This document shows, piece by piece, positions 8,638-18,249 of a DNA stretch of 28,821 nucleotides. The DNA is from Chara braunii (lineage: Eukaryota; Streptophyta; Charophyceae; Charales; Characeae). The translations under genes were made by a program, and so were the position numbers. Each line of letters starts with the position of its first letter. The first letter of the stretch is position 1. The stretch lies in the NCBI GenBank assembly GCA_003427395.1, contig BFEA01000023.1:2548519-2577339 (forward strand). Direction: 5' to 3'. The notes below the pieces were generated by a model. It saw only the letters and a program-made list of their open reading frames with translations, was not told the DNA's origin and did no database searches.

Positions 8638-10235
8638 GTGGTGAGGAGTGGAACAATCTATTGTTGTGCACCACACATCATGGATGACTACCCGATGTAT
8701 GCCCTGCTTGTGGGGTTCTCCCTTTGGGGGACCCTCTGGCGTTTCCTGTTCCCATTAGGCTTCTGGCACACGTTCACGTGCAGAGTAGAGACGAGGGGTG
8801 GTACTGGGACCACTCCTTACACCAAAGAGTAGGAGCATGAGGCTGCAAAGATATTGGTCGAGCAGAAGGTCAAGAGAGAGAAGAAAGAGTTAGTGAAGCA
8901 GTCCAAGAAGTTGGCCTTATTGGAGGAGCAGGCGACGAGGAGGAGATGAAATTGTTGAAGAAAGAAGAAGAGGAGAAGTTGAAGGCAGTGGAGGAAGAAG
9001 AACTGGAAGACGAAGTCCTCTTGGAGAGAAATGTAAAAAAGGAAAGAGGGGAATCCAGTGGCACAAAGAAGGAAGAACAGTGAATGGAGAAAAAGGTGTC
9101 TGAGTGGGTGGCCAATCTGTCTCTGGGAGAAAAATAAGAAGCGATGTTATATGTATCCAGGGCAGAACAGGAGGCGGTGATGGAGTTAGAGTCGGAATAG
9201 AATCCCGTACGCCGTCAGACAATGGAGGAAGAGACGAGATTGGAGTGGAAATTGTGCCTCACCAGAGAGAAGAGGCAACGGATGGAGGCGACAGATAAAC
9301 TGGAGGAGTTGAGGGTGATAGACGAGCAGAGAAAGCAGATGGAAGGTCAGGCTGATTTGCAGCGAAAAACGGAGGTCATGGCTAAAAATATAGAACTCTC
9401 GGCAAAGGCCCAACGGGAACAGTTTCAGTTCGTGAGAGACTAGGATATAGCCTTGCAGTCCATACATTTAGGCTTTAGGGAATTCGCACGCGGATGGTGA
9501 TGCATGTGGAAACAGAAATGAAGGCGAGGACTGAAAGTACAGAGTGATTCTGCACAGGTGCCATAGAGGGCGCCAAACTGGCAGCTCCAAAGGAAGAAGA
9601 AGCACGTCCGAATAGAGACTCGGTCAAATCGAGTTATCTAACTCCTATAGTGGGAAGAAAGGAGAAAACTTTGACAACTGGCAGGCGAACATTTAACTCA
9701 TATGTTCACCTTCATAAGATCTTGCCCGAGGAGCAAGTTCTTATCGCCTTCCATGCTCTCAAGGATGAAGCAGCAAACTTCGCAAGGTCACTCGCCCGCG
9801 CTGCTAAGTGCGAAAATAATATGGTAGCCTACTCCATCATCACCTCCCTCAACGAGTTTCTTAAGTTGCTTTGCGCGCTTGCAGACGCCACTCGGGGGCT
9901 TAAGGCCTTTAGCAAGCTGCAAACCATCCACTCTCGGCAGTGGAAGAGTGTCAGGGCACTCAAAGGAGTTATGGACGAGTTGGTAGCCATCCCTGGACAT
10001 GGAGTAACTGAGACCCAGTTAGTAGTTGTTCTATCGTGCCATGCCTGAAGCTTTACGTGTGCACTTCCTCTAGATGAGCAAACAGCCCACCATGACCTAG
10101 GATACGTTGAGTAGGGAGGTGGTGATTTTTAAAGCCCAGTTCATGACAGCATCTACTTTCTGACACAAAGATTTGGACAAGGGGCAAAAGTGGAAGGGTC
10201 GTACCATCTCTGGCCAAGTTAGGGCCAAGGATCAT

Positions 10236-10669
10236 CTGATCCTCACGCTAGATGAAGGTGGTATGGAAGAGGTCCCCTACAGTCAAATAGAGTGGGGCCT
10301 AGAGGAGGAGGACAGTGGTAATAGTCAAGGGAGGACTTATGTTGCTGTCATGGCTGGAGGGAGGTCGCAAGGAAGAGGGAGAGGCCGAGGCCAAGGGGAC
10401 CGGGCCTCTAGTGGTCGAGGACACGGCGATCAGGGGTTTGACGATAGAGGAAATCACCAAGAGGGAGGCAGGGGTCAAGGTCCCACGCAAAACCGCCCTC
10501 GTTTTAACCGATCACCTTCCAGGAGGGTTGAATGGCACCCTGGCCTGCTGCAAGGCAGACCCTGGAAAACGTTGGGCATAGAACAGACCATATGACAAAG
10601 GCGAATAGACGTGGATCAGTGCATTTCTGCGGTTATCTAGGGCACATCATTAAGTACTACCCCAAGTAT
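10236..10669 (+). repeat. gag-tail tandem duplication, unit 1
   Basis: 434 bp starting CTGATCCTCACGCTAGATGA and ending ACTACCCCAAGTAT. It covers the DEGGMEEVPYS segment, the Arg/Gly-rich tail and the knuckle. Unit 1 has one T fewer in the knuckle (GTGCATTTCTGC against GTGCATTTTCTGC), which breaks its frame. Confidence 0.9.
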
Positions 10670-11104
10670 CTGATCCTCACGCTAGATGAAGGTGGTATGG
10701 AAGAGGTCCCCTACAGTCTGATTGAGTGGGGCTTAGAGGAGGAGGACAGTGGTAATAGTCAGGGGAGGACTTATGTTGCTTTCATGGCTGGAGGGAGGCC
10801 GCAAGGAAGAGGGAGAGGCCGAGGCCAAGGGGACGGGGCCTCTAGTGGTCGAGGACAGGGCGATCAGGGGTTTGACGATAGAGAAAATCACCAAGAGGGA
10901 GGCAGGGGTCAAGGTCCCGTGCAAAACCGCCCTCGTTTTAACCAATCACCTTCCAGGAGGGGTGAATGGCACCCTGGCCTGCTGCAAGGCAGACCCTGGA
11001 AAGCGCTGGGCATAGAATAGACCATATGGCAAAGGCAAATAGACGCGGATCAGTGCATTTTCTGCGGTTATCTAGGGCACATCATTAAGTACTACCCCAA
11101 GTAT
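10670..11104 (+). repeat. gag-tail tandem duplication, unit 2
   Basis: 435 bp abutting unit 1, differing by scattered single bases. The element frame resumes after it (KDVWRTAAKAAKGN). High similarity between units against diverged LTRs suggests that the duplication is younger than the insertion. Confidence 0.9.
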
Positions 11105-11343
11105 AAAGATGTCTGGCGAACTGCTGCAAAGGCAGCAAAAGGCAACCGCCGGGAGGGTTTACAACTGCCATTACCCCTAGACTATGTGGAGAAGAGTGCA
11201 CGCACCAGAGAGAAACTTCCAAACCACATGTGTCTATGGTAGAGGTTGCTGGTCAGTGCCTAGGTAGTTGTCCAGAGACTGCTTGCGTTAGAGTCTCTCT
11301 AGGCATTTCCCTCACATGTCTGGCAGAAGAATAAAAGGAGAGG

Positions 11344-11685
11344 ATGCCAACCTACGCCAAGATGAGAAAAAATGGAAAGGGACAGCTAGTGTTAGTAGAC
11401 GTAGAGGTCTTTAGAGGCAAAGTAGGGCCCCTTATAGACAGTGGGGCCACCCGTAGCTATATCAGCCGCAAAGCGCTGCAGAAGCTTAAGCTAAATTTAA
11501 AAGTCCAAAAGCTAGTAGAACCTATAGTCAGTATCCTCGCAAACAATCGCACAATGCAAATCGAGGATTACGTCGAGGGAATCCAGATATATTTCCGCCT
11601 AGAGAAAAATGGGAAGGTAGAGAGAGTTATCCATTCCCTGACTCTCCTCATAGAGGACAATCTCCCATCCGATATGGTCTGAGGA
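11344..11685 (+). pseudogene. Aspartic protease domain
   Basis: Open frame of 112 codons from ATG 11344, with the retropepsin active site in VGPLIDSGATRSYIS (DSG at 11437-11445). The later part (SLTLLIEDNLPSDMV) fits the usual end of the domain. It ends in TGA at 11680-11682, after which the same frame continues (GMDCGEATRATLHLRE), so the polyprotein was once continuous; a TGG-to-TGA change is the simplest reading. The domain would cleave Gag-Pol by dimeric aspartic catalysis. The domain itself looks intact, its context broken. Confidence 0.85.
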
Positions 11686-12640
11686 ATGGACTGCGGAGAG
11701 GCAACAAGGGCCACACTCCATTTGAGAGAGCACGAGTGTAGGCTCTCTAGCCCATCAGGTGAAGTTAAGGTTGCTCGCTTGTTTCATGTGTCAAGGGTAG
11801 ACAATCCCTTAGCACTCAGCGCTCCTGCATTCGCAAGATTAGTGAAGAAGAAACAACTTGAAAAACAGGTTTTTGTAGCTTATGTTAGGCCAGTTACTGA
11901 GCCTAAAAAGGAAGAGTCAACCGACCCTCGCATTGCCAAGCTGCTGGAAGAATATGCAGATTTGTCTGAGCCGCCTACCGTAGCAGTGTCGCGGCCAATC
12001 CAACCTCGCATTGAGATAGAGCCTAGCGATAGGACTTCTAAGGGAGCAGTATACAGAATGTCCCCAAGGGAGTTAGAGGAGTTGTGAAAACAGTTACACG
12101 AACTCCTCGAGAAGGGTTGGATCAGGCCCAGTTCGTCTCCGTTTGGAGCGCCTGTCTTGCTCGTCCCCAAGAAAGAGGCAGGATTGAGAATGTGTATTGA
12201 CTATAGGGGTCTTAACGCCGACACTTTGAAGAATGCAGAACTGTTGCCCCATATAGATGATTTGTTGGACCGGGTGCAAGGCTGCAAGTATTTCTCTAAG
12301 ATAGATTTAAAATCAGACCATCATCAGATAGAAGTCCATCCTGATGATCAGTACAAGGCGGCGTTCCGGACTAGATATGGGCACTATGAGTTTATTGTGA
12401 TGCCTTTGGACCAACCAATGTGTCTGCCACGTTCCAGCACTGTATGAACGACTTGTTTAGGTCGTGGTTAGATAAATTTGTGATTGTATATTTAGATGAT
12501 ATTCTAGTGTTTAGTAAGACTCTCCAGGAGCACGAGGCTCATCTGAGGCAGGTCTTGGAGAAGCTGGGATAAACTAACTTCAAGATCAACGCAAAGAAGT
12601 GTGAGTGGGCCAAGACACAGGTATTGTACATGGGCCACGT
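11686..12640 (+). pseudogene. Reverse transcriptase domain
   Basis: Order seen: linker to 12084, TGA at 12085-12087, then [40 protein letters not shown], the [20 protein letters not shown] motif carrying the first catalytic Asp, and [20 protein letters not shown] frameshift follows at about 12400-12415 in the FGLTNAP-type motif, then [20 protein letters not shown] and the active site VYLDDILVF (YLDD at 12489-12500). TAA at 12570-12572 interrupts the thumb region, followed by NFKINAKKCEWAKTQVLYMG. The catalytic residues survive, but two stops and one frameshift make it inactive. Typical Ty3/gypsy RT. Confidence 0.93.
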
Positions 12641-13220
12641 ACTCGATGGAGATGGCATAAAACCTAAGGACAGTAAGATAGCAGCAATTAGAGACTGGTC
12701 AACTCCCCACACATTGACAGAGTTATTCTTAGGATTGGCAAATTACTATAGGAAGTTCGTGAGGAACTTCTCTGCCATCGCTCCTCCCCTTCGCAGACTG
12801 CTAAAGAAAGAAGCGATCTGGAAGTGGGACCAAGATTGTACATCGGCTCTGAAGAAGTTAAAGTTGGCCTTGATAAAGTATCCAATCCTCAAGGTAGTCA
12901 ATCCGTCTTTAACTTTTGTTGTCACAACTGATGCAAGTCAATATGGTATAGGTGTTGTTCTACAACAAGATGATGAAAATGGGTATCGACCCATAAAGTT
13001 CATGTCTGCTAGGATGCCTTCAGAGAAGGTAGCGACATCGACCTATGAGAGGGAACTTTACGCTCTCATACAAGCGCTAAATCACTTGAAGTATTACTTG
13101 CTTGGGATACACGTCAAAGTCTATTCAGACTACGAGACTTTGAGGTGGTTGAAAACTCAAGCCAACATAACACCTAAGCTTACTAGGTGGACCGTTGAGA
13201 TAGACCACTTTGACTTTTAG
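12641..13220 (+). pseudogene. RNase H domain with RT connection
   Basis: Open frame from about 12624 to the TAG at 13218-13220. It includes GLANYYRKFVRNFSAIAPPL, the RNase H start TFVVTTDASQYGIGVVLQQD (first catalytic Asp), ATSTYERELYALIQALNHLK (catalytic Glu) and VKVYSDYETLRWL (catalytic Asp in SDYETL; TDHKSL is usual). It would remove RNA from the RNA-DNA hybrid. After the TAG the frame continues LKPVKGKYNVVADTRSRRAD, the usual connection to integrase, where DALSR is normal and Thr replaces Ala-Leu. Confidence 0.9.
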
Positions 13221-14266
13221 CTAAAGCCTGTCAAGGGAAAGTACAACGTAGTTGCGGACACTCGGAGTAGAAGAGCCGATTATTTTGCAAGGATGGTACA
13301 TTATCTCGACATAGGGAGAGACCTCCAACAGAAAGTTAAAGAGGCGTATGAGCATGACCCTATTTATAGTGACCTCCTCAAGAGAGTTAGGGAGGCTCCA
13401 AATCATAACCAGATTACCGCACTACAGAGGGATTATTATTCGAGAAGAACAACGTAGTTAATCGCTTACGTGTTCCCAACAGTGAGGAGATTCGTAGCTT
13501 CATCCTAGGGGAATGTCATGACACAGAGGGACACATTGGTTGGCAAAAGACATTGGCCAACCTCGTTCGCACGTATACATGGTCTGGCATGAAGGTTGAC
13601 TGCATAGAGTATGTGCGCAGTTATAAGGTATGCCAAAGAAATAAAACCACTATGCGAGCCCCTCTAGGACTTCTCAAACCGTTACCTATTCCCTCAGGGC
13701 CCGAAGAGATTCAGTGTCCATAGATTTCATGGATGCAGGGGTCCAAAGTAGACATGGCAGAAGCCAAGTCATTGTGATAGTTGAAAGATTTAGTAAATAT
13801 GCAGTTTTTTTTCCTTTGCCTTCAGAGGCACACACATACTTAGTGATAGAGAATTTTTTTTATCATTAGGTCAGTGAGCATGGTACCCCTGTCCATAGTT
13901 AGTGACAAAGACACCAGGTTCGCTAGTCAGAACTGGCAGGAATTGATGAGAGTCTATGACTCTAAATTGTTGATGTCATCTGACTGTCATCCAGAGACTA
14001 ATGGTTAGACCGAACAAATGAACAATATTCTGCAACAAGTTGTTATAATGTACATTAGACCTGATCAAGTTAACTGGGATGAGATGCTTCCAAAGGTAGC
14101 CAGCGCATACAACAACAACGTTCATTTAGCAATTTGTCGCACTTCCAACGGACTACATAAGTTATTTAGACCGCGTAGACTGTTTGAGAGACTGGTCGGG
14201 GAAAGATCCTGCTGTAGATTGATATATTATCGGACGACGTCACGGTTGAATTTAGGCCGGTCGGAG
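13221..14266 (+). pseudogene. Integrase, broken and 3'-truncated
   Basis: Frameshift near 13440, then an HHCC-type N-terminal domain: ECHDTEGHIGWQKTLANLVR and SYKVCQRNKT, in which the first zinc Cys of the CxxC pair is Tyr. The core follows with the catalytic triad visible across frameshifts: Asp in SIDFMDAGV (about 13718), Asp in IVSDKDTRFA (about 13900), Glu in SDCHPETNG (about 13985). A TAG at 14006-14008 replaces Gln in the conserved NGQTEQ. The frame from 14018 reads MNNILQQVVIMYIRPDQVNW and stops just before the LTR. No C-terminal or chromodomain is present. It would insert cDNA into the genome; this copy is dead. Confidence 0.9.
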
Positions 14267-14860
14267 TGAAACGTTTTTCACCTTCGTGATAGCAGAGGCA
14301 GATCCTAGGGCTCGATCCCTAGACCTGTCCCGATCTTGTGTACAGTATAGTCCGTCTCATCCAGGTTTGAACCCATGACCTGCCCATAAAGTTATCTGTA
14401 GGCAGTTGTTGTACATACGAGGGTTGAGTAGGTTCGAGTTGCTTACCTGTAGGGTAGGAGTCGTAGCTCCTGTAGGTATGAAGGGTCAACCTTAGTCATA
14501 GCTGCTATAATACCGAAAGCGCAAATAGGCAAGTCTAGAGTCTTCTAGGACTGCCCCTTCGAGAATCTTAGAAGCAGTCTGTAGGCAAGTGAGCAAGTGG
14601 ATAGACTTACCACGTACAGTCAGCGGAACCCAGTCCCAGTCACACCTTGTCCAGTCAGCAATCACTATGTGGGACTGTGTGCACCCTGGGCTCGGTGGAA
14701 AGGAGAAGGCCGGCGACCAACAAAAGTATAAGTCAAGAGGTAGCGTCCAGTTATTCATTCATTCAGACGGTGTGCCATGGGGAAGCGCTGCCAGAGCGAC
14801 TTGTGCAAGGAGGTCTGCAGGTGCCCGAGGAAGAAGAGGGTTACGAGGGAGACAAAGCGG
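14267..14860 (+). repeat. 3' LTR, truncated
   Basis: Begins TGAAACGT and aligns with 6967-7577 until GAGACAAAGCGG. The last ~335 bp of the 5' LTR are missing. At the breakpoint GGACCAGCAT occurs twice, at about 14860 and 14884, a short direct repeat that may mark the deletion or rearrangement joint. Confidence 0.85.
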
Positions 14861-15239
14861 GACCAGCATCTGGTGATCAGGGGGACCAGCATTTTCCCAT
14901 GACCTAGGGAGCCTATCTTTTCGCTCTGCCACAGCGCAGAGAACATTTTATGCCCTTGGCACCCTTGCTAAATAAAAATTTTATGGGTACCCCTCAATTT
15001 GTGCAAAATGGCATTCATAGGTTCCCGGCCCTTTCTTCTTTTATCATTGGAGGACCTTTTGGGAAGGGGGAGGGGGCGATGAACCTCAAGCTCTTGGCTT
15101 ATTTTATAGTGTCATAGGTGATAGAAGTAGGACACTCCCTTTCATCTTTTGCCTTAGGGAAATGTCTTGATATCCAACCTAGGCAGATTTATGCCTTTAC
15201 ACACCGTCTAGAGCATTTCTAGAGAAAATTATTGAGCCC
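14861..15239. other. No recognisable feature
   Basis: Sequence between the 3' LTR joint and the polypyrimidine block. Only short chance frames are present. Confidence 0.4.
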
Positions 15240-15893
15240 TCATTTTTACAGCATATGTGGTGGCATGGTCTTCCTCACCTGTCTCCCTCCTCCTCCTCCC
15301 TCTCCTCTCCTCCTCCCACTCCTCCTGCGCATTCATTGTCGTCCTTTCTTCCACTCCTCCTTTTCCTCCCTCCCTCATCTCCTCTCCTTCCTCGCTTTCC
15401 ACCTCTTCCGCTCCCCTACTTCTTGCTTTCTATCCCCTTTCCTCACCGTTAACCTCCGCTCCATTGCCTCCTCTTTCCCCTGCTACTCCTCTCCTCTCCC
15501 TCCTCCCCCTCCTCCTGTTCCTTCATCTTCCTCCCCCTTTGTCTCCATGTTGTCACTCTCTTGTTTGGTTGTGCTTGTCTATCTGACTGACTCTGTTTGT
15601 CGTTTGGTTAGACCAACAGAGACACAGGGGGATAGGTTTCCCTCTATCCCAGACCATTCATACGTTCATCTGTTTTTCTGTCTGCTTGCCTGCTGCCCTG
15701 CCCTCGTTTCTCTCCCTGTCCGTTCAAATGGACTGATGTTTGTGTATCCATCCCTCGGACTGTCCATTGGTCATGCATCAATCTTACTATCCATTGGTCA
15801 CGCATCCATCTGCCTTCCTGCCAGCCCCCTCCCTCCTCCCTCCCTCCTCCCTCCCTCCTCCTTCCCTTACACCTCGCCGGCCCCCCTCCTCCC
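15240..15893. repeat. Polypyrimidine low-complexity tract
   Basis: Strongly C/T-biased plus strand (CTCCTCCC, TCCTTCC and similar), ending in tandem CTCCCTCC units at 15825-15865. The long Pro/Ser/Leu frames through it, including the one that runs on through the N gap, reflect composition only. Confidence 0.75.
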
Positions 15894-16181
15894 NNNNNNN
15901 NNNNNNNNNNNNNNNNNNNNNNNNNNNNNNNNNNNNNNNNNNNNNNNNNNNNNNNNNNNNNNNNNNNNNNNNNNNNNNNNNNNNNNNNNNNNNNNNNNNN
16001 NNNNNNNNNNNNNNNNNNNNNNNNNNNNNNNNNNNNNNNNNNNNNNNNNNNNNNNNNNNNNNNNNNNNNNNNNNNNNNNNNNNNNNNNNNNNNNNNNNNN
16101 NNNNNNNNNNNNNNNNNNNNNNNNNNNNNNNNNNNNNNNNNNNNNNNNNNNNNNNNNNNNNNNNNNNNNNNNNNNNNNNNN
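15894..16181. other. Assembly gap (288 N)
   Basis: All N. It is bordered on the left by C/T-rich DNA and on the right by (CT)n, so the gap is probably a collapsed or unsequenced low-complexity repeat and its true length is unknown. Confidence 0.99.

Positions 16182-16259
<78 letters not shown>
16182..16259. repeat. (CT)n microsatellite
   Basis: About 39 uninterrupted CT units directly after the gap; the true length may extend into it. Confidence 0.98.
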
Positions 16260-16262
<3 letters not shown>

Positions 16263-16554
16263 TGCACCACCATATACACATAGTATGGACCTGCTTGACA
16301 CTCCTCATCCTCAACAGTCCCCCTCCATCCCTTCTTTGTATGTACAACATCTCAAGACCTCCCTTGGCATTGCTCTTCCCTACCTACCCCTCTTCCCCTC
16401 TTCTTCTATTGAAAGGATTTTGGGAAGTTAGGAACTCCTTACTCCCTCTCCCCCTTCATATGCAAAAGCATTTTGTAACTGCCACTCCCTTGCAGACTTG
16501 TTTGCATACCTCCTTTGCGTGCCCACACATGCTTAGCAATTCCAAGTCAAGAAA

Positions 16555-16601
16555 ATAATAGTGGAACGTTTGATGTCAAAATAATAGTGAAACGTATGAT
16601 G
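16555..16601. repeat. Short tandem repeat, two units
   Basis: AATAATAGTGGAACGTTTGA at about 16554 recurs as AATAATAGTGAAACGTATGA at about 16580. No gene in the surrounding 16260-16720, which I otherwise cannot annotate. Confidence 0.7.
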
Positions 16602-16721
16602 TGAGCATTGACCACGTCGCTCATCCAAAAATTGTTTACATACGGCAAGCTGAATACACAGAGGTATGGATCATGTTATCTCCTTTTGGTTGTGTGGTAG
16701 ATTCAGTGATTCACATGTCAA

Positions 16722-16903
16722 TCCCCACTACAGGATATGGACGGCAGAAACTATGTCATATACCAACGAGCCTAGCTCAGTTGGTACACCCAAAAACTGA
16801 GCTAGGCTCGTTGGTATATGGCATAGTTCCTGACGTCCATATCAATGGGTGTACCCCACTACAGGATATGGACGGCAGGAGTTGTGCCATATACCAATGA
16901 ACT
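16722..16903. repeat. Fold-back repeat with tRNA-like A box
   Basis: 16722-16780 and 16797-16857 form an inverted repeat of about 60 bp around a 16-base loop. The inner 24 bp (16757-16780 and 16797-16820) match perfectly. A third copy of the arm follows directly at about 16854-16903. The arm carries TAGCTCAGTTGG (16773-16784), the consensus tRNA A box, and GGGTTGGAATCC (about 16912) resembles a B box. It looks like a tRNA-derived SINE that suffered an inverted duplication. It is not a functional tRNA: the anticodon region is absent. Confidence 0.7.
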
Positions 16904-17009
16904 ACAAACTTGGGTTGGAATCCACCTGATGATGGAATCAGCTGAATGAAATTATATATTTGAATCGCATGGGGCCGGTCAACTCAATTGTATTTTAAAT
17001 TTTGTAAAG

Positions 17010-17186
17010 AATATCGCTATGACCCTAACGCAAAAGTTGTTCAGTTTATTTTTCTGCCTAACATAGTTTTTTTCGGATGTTTTTTATATTTTTTTGAATT
17101 TATTTTTTTGCTAGGACCTTTCCTGGTCCCTGCACGGCCAAGCCGCCCGGGAAAATAGGTTGATCCGCGCGGTCTGGTTGGTAGCC
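17010..17186. mobile_element. Truncated copy of the GGCTACCAG TIR element
   Basis: Aligns with 3570-3738: CGCAAAAGTTGTTCAGTTTA, TTGCTAGGACCTTTCCTGGT and CCCTGCACGGCCAAGCCGCC, ending CTGGTTGGTAGCC followed by TA. The left end is not found, so this copy is 5'-truncated or rearranged. Confidence 0.75.
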
Positions 17187-17250
17187 TAGGAGAATTTCGA
17201 ATTTCTTTGCAGCACTCTCAAAACCGGTTAGGACTTAGTCATTCTTGCTT

Positions 17251-17626
17251 TTGACGCACATTTTGATCCCTTGGGGATAACGATATGCTGCCGAAATTTT
17301 CTGTTTTTTCTACTTAATCTCTTTCCAACACATTTCAACCCTTTGGGGGTAGCGAAGTGCTAGCAAAATCTTCTCATTTTACTGGGTCATTTCTTTGACG
17401 ACACATGCCGACCACATAAGAGTAACCAAATGATGGTGAATTTTTTGAAAAAAATAAAACTTAGTTCTCTCTTCACTTTCCTGTTCCTTATTTTATTTAT
17501 TTATTGATTTTAATTTTGTTTTGCAGTATTTTGAAAGTTAGTGTGCTTCTCTTGGTTTTTCCTCTTCTCTTGGCACATCTTGACCCAATGGGGGGTGAGG
17601 AAATGTTGCCGAAATTTCCAAAAAAA
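17251..17626. repeat. Three diverged copies of a ~45-bp unit
   Basis: Units near 17253, 17327 and 17571 share the pattern GCACATTTTGACCC..TTGGGG, then a purine-rich step, then TGCTGCCGAAATTT. T-rich spacers separate them. No ORF. Confidence 0.5.
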
Positions 17627-17825
17627 TAACATTGTTTATCTCATCACCTTTTTCTTATTTATTTCTTTATTTGACGATATATATATTTTTTTAATCTCAA
17701 AATTTTACTATTTATTTATTTTTATTTCTCCCTCCCCTCCATGGTTGTTATTTTATTTTCTTGATTAGGTCGTCGATACTTCACTCTAACCTCCCAAACT
17801 TCAGTTAGGATTTTCTTTGTTTTTT

Positions 17826-17839
17826 TTTAGGGTTTAGGG
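17826..17839 (+). promoter_or_regulatory. Two TTTAGGG units (telo-box-like)
   Basis: TTTAGGGTTTAGGG, the plant telomere unit twice. Short interstitial copies (telo-boxes) occur near start sites of plant translation-related genes. Here a pyrimidine-rich stretch follows at 17843-17880 and a small ORF starts at 18064. It may instead be a chance or repair-inserted telomere remnant. Confidence 0.45.
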
Positions 17840-18063
17840 TTCTCCTACCCCTCTCCTCTCCCGTCTCCTCCCGTCGGGCATCTTGGATCCGAACGAATCT
17901 TGTCCCCTCAACCGGTTTCGCGCTCCCATACTTTACTCCACCTCCCGCCATGTCTATCCCCATCCATCCATCACACATGGACGACAGTACATGCGGGGAG
18001 ATCGTTGTGGCGCTATCCACCTCTTAAGTGTCCATTTAGCCAACGGTTCTCAGTCAGGCCAAT

Positions 18064-18243
18064 ATGGACCTTGAGACTGTCCTTGCGACCCTCCTCGCGC
18101 TAATGCAAGCGCGCCCCATACATGCGCAACTCAATGCGCTCGCCCTTTACGTCAACCGCCTCAAGGGATCTCCTCATCGTTCCCCCCACCGCTCTACCAC
18201 TCCATCCTCTACCGGCTCCCAGTCAGGTTCCCCACGACCCTAG
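18064..18243 (+). CDS. Small unrecognised ORF (59 aa)
   Basis: ATG 18064 to TAG 18241-18243. It begins MDLETVLATLLALMQARPIH and continues AQLNALALYVNRLKGSPHRS, a helical Leu/Ala-rich half followed by a Ser/Pro/Thr-rich tail. It lies about 225 bp downstream of the TTTAGGG pair and a pyrimidine tract. The +1 frame continues after the stop (RHKDVVVPPSYTAQAQ, a TAG, then SPSRVVSVAAGQTTP). This suggests an originally longer protein broken by a frameshift and a stop, or a spliced one. The family is unknown; a gag-like retroelement N-terminus is possible. Confidence 0.35.
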   Translation: MDLETVLATLLALMQARPIHAQLNALALYVNRLKGSPHRSPHRSTTPSSTGSQSGSPRP

Positions 18244-18249
18244 GCACAA

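Larger units (their letters stand above)
8638..11330 (+). pseudogene. gag: gag of the Ty3/gypsy element, broken
   Basis: Candidate start at 8638 (or at the ATG near 8680, MDDYPMYALL). An N-terminal hydrophobic segment (LLVGFSLWGTLWRFLFPLGF, about 8706-8765) is followed by a long Glu/Lys/Arg coiled-coil-like stretch (8833-9440), a capsid-like part (EEQVLIAFHALKDEAANFAR, 9734-10048), and an Arg/Gly/Gln-rich tail with a CCHC zinc-knuckle remnant (CIFCGYLGHIIKYYPKY, near 11060). The frame is broken by TAG 8830, TGA 8947 with a frameshift, TGA 9079, TAG 9441 and further stops. The last knuckle cysteine is Tyr. The tail is duplicated in tandem (10236-11104). Gag normally forms the cytoplasmic virus-like particle and packages RNA; this copy cannot. 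Confidence 0.8.
6967..14860 (+). mobile_element. Ty3/gypsy LTR retrotransposon, degenerate
   Basis: About 7.9 kb. The order is LTR, initiator-Met primer site, gag, protease, RT, RNase H, integrase, LTR. Integrase after RNase H defines Ty3/gypsy (Metaviridae-type) order. Every coding domain has stops or frameshifts, so it cannot act autonomously. The 3' LTR is truncated relative to the 5' one, and sequence between the integrase core and the 3' LTR appears deleted: no integrase C-terminal domain and no clear polypurine tract. The LTRs differ at roughly one base in eleven over their first 200 bases by eye, which indicates an old insertion. No target-site duplication can be read because of the 3' truncation. 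Confidence 0.93.

Noticed and set aside
15232-16431. 399-codon plus frame across the gap, and minus-strand Arg/Glu frames
   Set aside because: Runs through 288 N and pure C/T repeats; not evidence of a gene.
16768-16800. tRNA gene starting at the TAGCTCAGTTGG box
   Set aside because: The sequence after the A box is a loop and an inverted copy of the arm, with no anticodon or T arm at tRNA spacing.
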